Assembly (NCBI GenBank): GCA_015493405.1
Contig: WGDF01000070.1
Location: 1-6,905, forward strand
Direction of reading: 5' to 3'
From: Flavobacteriaceae bacterium
Lineage (GTDB): Bacteria; Bacteroidota; Bacteroidia; Flavobacteriales; Flavobacteriaceae
Length of the DNA stretch: 6,905 nt
Part shown: positions 5,577-6,905 of the stretch, piece after piece
Layout: the number at the start of each line of letters is the position of its first letter
How positions within the stretch are numbered: position 1 is the stretch's first letter
The notes under the pieces: generated by a model
Database searches by the model: none
Told to the model about the DNA's origin: nothing
The model's input: the letters and a program-made list of their open reading frames with translations, nothing else
Made by a program: the position numbers and the translations under genes

Positions 5577-6905
5577 ATGAAACCATTTTTTACGCTTATC
5601 TCTTTATGGCTGGCTTTATTCGGGTTCTCACAACAACACATTAAAGGAACTGTTTTTGATGCTCAAACCGGTAAACCACTTGCCTTTGCCAATGTCACTT
5701 ACAGCCAAAACAAAGGAAGCGTATCTGACTTTGATGGACAATTTGAATTGGTCATGCCGAAGCCATTTAAAAAAATTAAAGTTAGTTTTATTGGTTATCA
5801 GACGCAACAAATTTCTGTTGACCGACAAAAAATCTTTTATAAAATCTATTTAAAACCTGTAACGGAACAATTACAAGCGGTTGTCATCAATGGTAAGTAT
5901 GTCAACCCCGCTATTACTTTGATGCAAAAAGCCATCCAACTCAAAAAACAGAATAATTATCAAACCAAACTCAAAAAATATGCTTTTACCAAATATATGA
6001 AATTTGTGGTGGGTGGTGAAACCGATAAAATTGATAAAGACTTCGATACTATTTATAAAAACGGAAAATTCTTTAAACTCGATTCCACTTTTTTTAAGTT
6101 CAAAAAAGATCTCAGCGATAAATATGTCTGGCTTATGGAAAATGTAGCCAAAATTAATGGCCAATATGGGCGCGAAAAAACCGAAGTTATTGCAACGCAT
6201 ACAGCCGGCTTAAAACAACCGCTGTATGAACTGATTGCCTTGCAAATATCCGGACAAAATGTCTATGATGACCGGCATCAATTGTTATTCAACTCCTATA
6301 TCGGACCTTTTGCCAAGTCTTCTTTTAAAACTTATCGCTATGAAATAGCTGATAGCACTCGCTTGCAAAACCGGCCGGTGATTGTGGTCAATTATAAAAA
6401 TACGAAAAAACCCTTAATATCCGGCAAAATTTTCTTAGATCGTGAAACTTTGGCCATTGCCAAATTTACTTTAAACACTTACAAAAACTATCAGTATAAC
6501 GCGGTTTATCATTTTAAATATTACCCCGACAAAAAACTTTGGGTTCCCAAAAATATCGATATGAAAATCAAAAAAGCTCAAAAGAAAGATGGTATCAATC
6601 TGGGAGGACAAGTGCAAATTGTAGGCGTCAAACAGGACTCTATTAAGATCAATAAAAAAGGAGACACTTTACGTTTTACCCGTAAAAAAAGTCCGTTGGA
6701 TTATGCTTTCGCACATTATCAATTACATATTTTTGATGTGTTATTGGGAAAAAATTATCCGGAGAAAATCACCTATAACATGCAGGTGTCACCTTTGGCA
6801 GCAAAACGAAGTCGTGAATTTTGGGAAAAGATGCGCCAAAAAACCTATTCACCAAAAGAATTACGCACCTACCAATATGTAGATTCTGCCGCTGAAAAAG
6901 AAAAG
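5577..6905 (+). CDS. Carboxypeptidase-like regulatory domain / DUF5686 envelope protein, N-terminal part (cut by right edge)
   Basis: The frame stays open from the ATG at 5577 to the last base, giving 443 residues without a stop. Residues 1-18 are a signal peptide (MKPFFTLISLWLALFGFS, likely cut before or within the following glutamines), so the product is exported. Residues about 22-97 form a CarboxypepD_reg-like beta-sandwich (IKGTVFDAQTGKPLAFANV, then SDFDGQFEL and FIGYQT), the module that precedes many Bacteroidota outer-membrane proteins. From about 100 on, it matches DUF5686: VVINGKYVNPAITLMQKAI with the NPA at 110-112, FNSYIGPFAKSSF (238-250), a run of beta-strands around SGKIFLDRETLAIAKF (282-297), and KLWVPKNIDM (320-329). 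DUF5686 proteins are usually about 800 residues with a C-terminal part thought to be an outer-membrane barrel; that part is outside the window. No TonB box or plug domain is visible in the part seen. Function is unknown. Confidence 0.9.
   Translation, partial: MKPFFTLISLWLALFGFSQQHIKGTVFDAQTGKPLAFANVTYSQNKGSVSDFDGQFELVMPKPFKKIKVSFIGYQTQQISVDRQKIFYKIYLKPVTEQLQAVVINGKYVNPAITLMQKAIQLKKQNNYQTKLKKYAFTKYMKFVVGGETDKIDKDFDTIYKNGKFFKLDSTFFKFKKDLSDKYVWLMENVAKINGQYGREKTEVIATHTAGLKQPLYELIALQISGQNVYDDRHQLLFNSYIGPFAKSSFKTYRYEIADSTRLQNRPVIVVNYKNTKKPLISGKIFLDRETLAIAKFTLNTYKNYQYNAVYHFKYYPDKKLWVPKNIDMKIKKAQKKDGINLGGQVQIVGVKQDSIKINKKGDTLRFTRKKSPLDYAFAHYQLHIFDVLLGKNYPEKITYNMQVSPLAAKRSREFWEKMRQKTYSPKELRTYQYVDSAAEKEK

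Noticed and set aside
5628..6200. Several open frames (65-109 codons) on both strands over the DUF5686 gene start
   Set aside because: The continuous frame from 5577 has a signal peptide and known domains; the others overlap it in other frames and look like nothing known.

Overview
The window looks like ordinary chromosome from a low-GC member of the Bacteroidota, most likely a flavobacterium. Four things support this: the A+T-rich, Shine-Dalgarno-poor gene starts; promoter sequences of the Bacteroidota type (TAnnTTTG, with an upstream TTTG); a DUF4919 protein and a large exported protein with a carboxypeptidase-D-like plus DUF5686 layout, both characteristic of this phylum; and a GlnRS and a peroxiredoxin of flavobacterial style. 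I see no phage, transposon, CRISPR, tRNA or rRNA.

Layout. From 1 to 742 (minus strand) is the 5' part of glutaminyl-tRNA synthetase, cut by the window edge. From 916 to 2613 (minus) is a complete gamma-glutamyltranspeptidase with a lipoprotein signal. Divergent from it, 2714-3469 (plus) encodes an exported DUF4919 protein of unknown function. Next, 3578-4204 (plus) is a typical 2-Cys peroxiredoxin, ending at a strong GC-rich hairpin terminator that it probably shares with the convergent YqgE/AlgH-family gene (4252-4803, minus). Upstream of that, on the same strand but separated by its own terminator, is a small HU-type DNA-binding protein (4921-5193, minus) with the clearest promoter in the window. 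A 383-base A+T-rich gap follows. From 5577 to the right edge (plus) is the first 443 codons of an outer-membrane-type DUF5686 protein.

How the genes relate. The genes are mostly single transcription units facing different ways, with a promoter candidate or terminator between several of them. They do not form one pathway. Loose themes are translation (glnS), nucleoid structure (HU), peroxide defence (peroxiredoxin), periplasmic glutathione or gamma-glutamyl peptide use (ggt) and envelope proteins (DUF4919, DUF5686). Ggt and the peroxiredoxin both touch thiol and redox chemistry, but nothing in the layout shows co-regulation.

I did not find a convincing undescribed system. The points most worth a second look are the excess of the tetranucleotide CCGG, the uncharacterised DUF4919 and DUF5686 proteins, and family-level details in Ggt and the peroxiredoxin.
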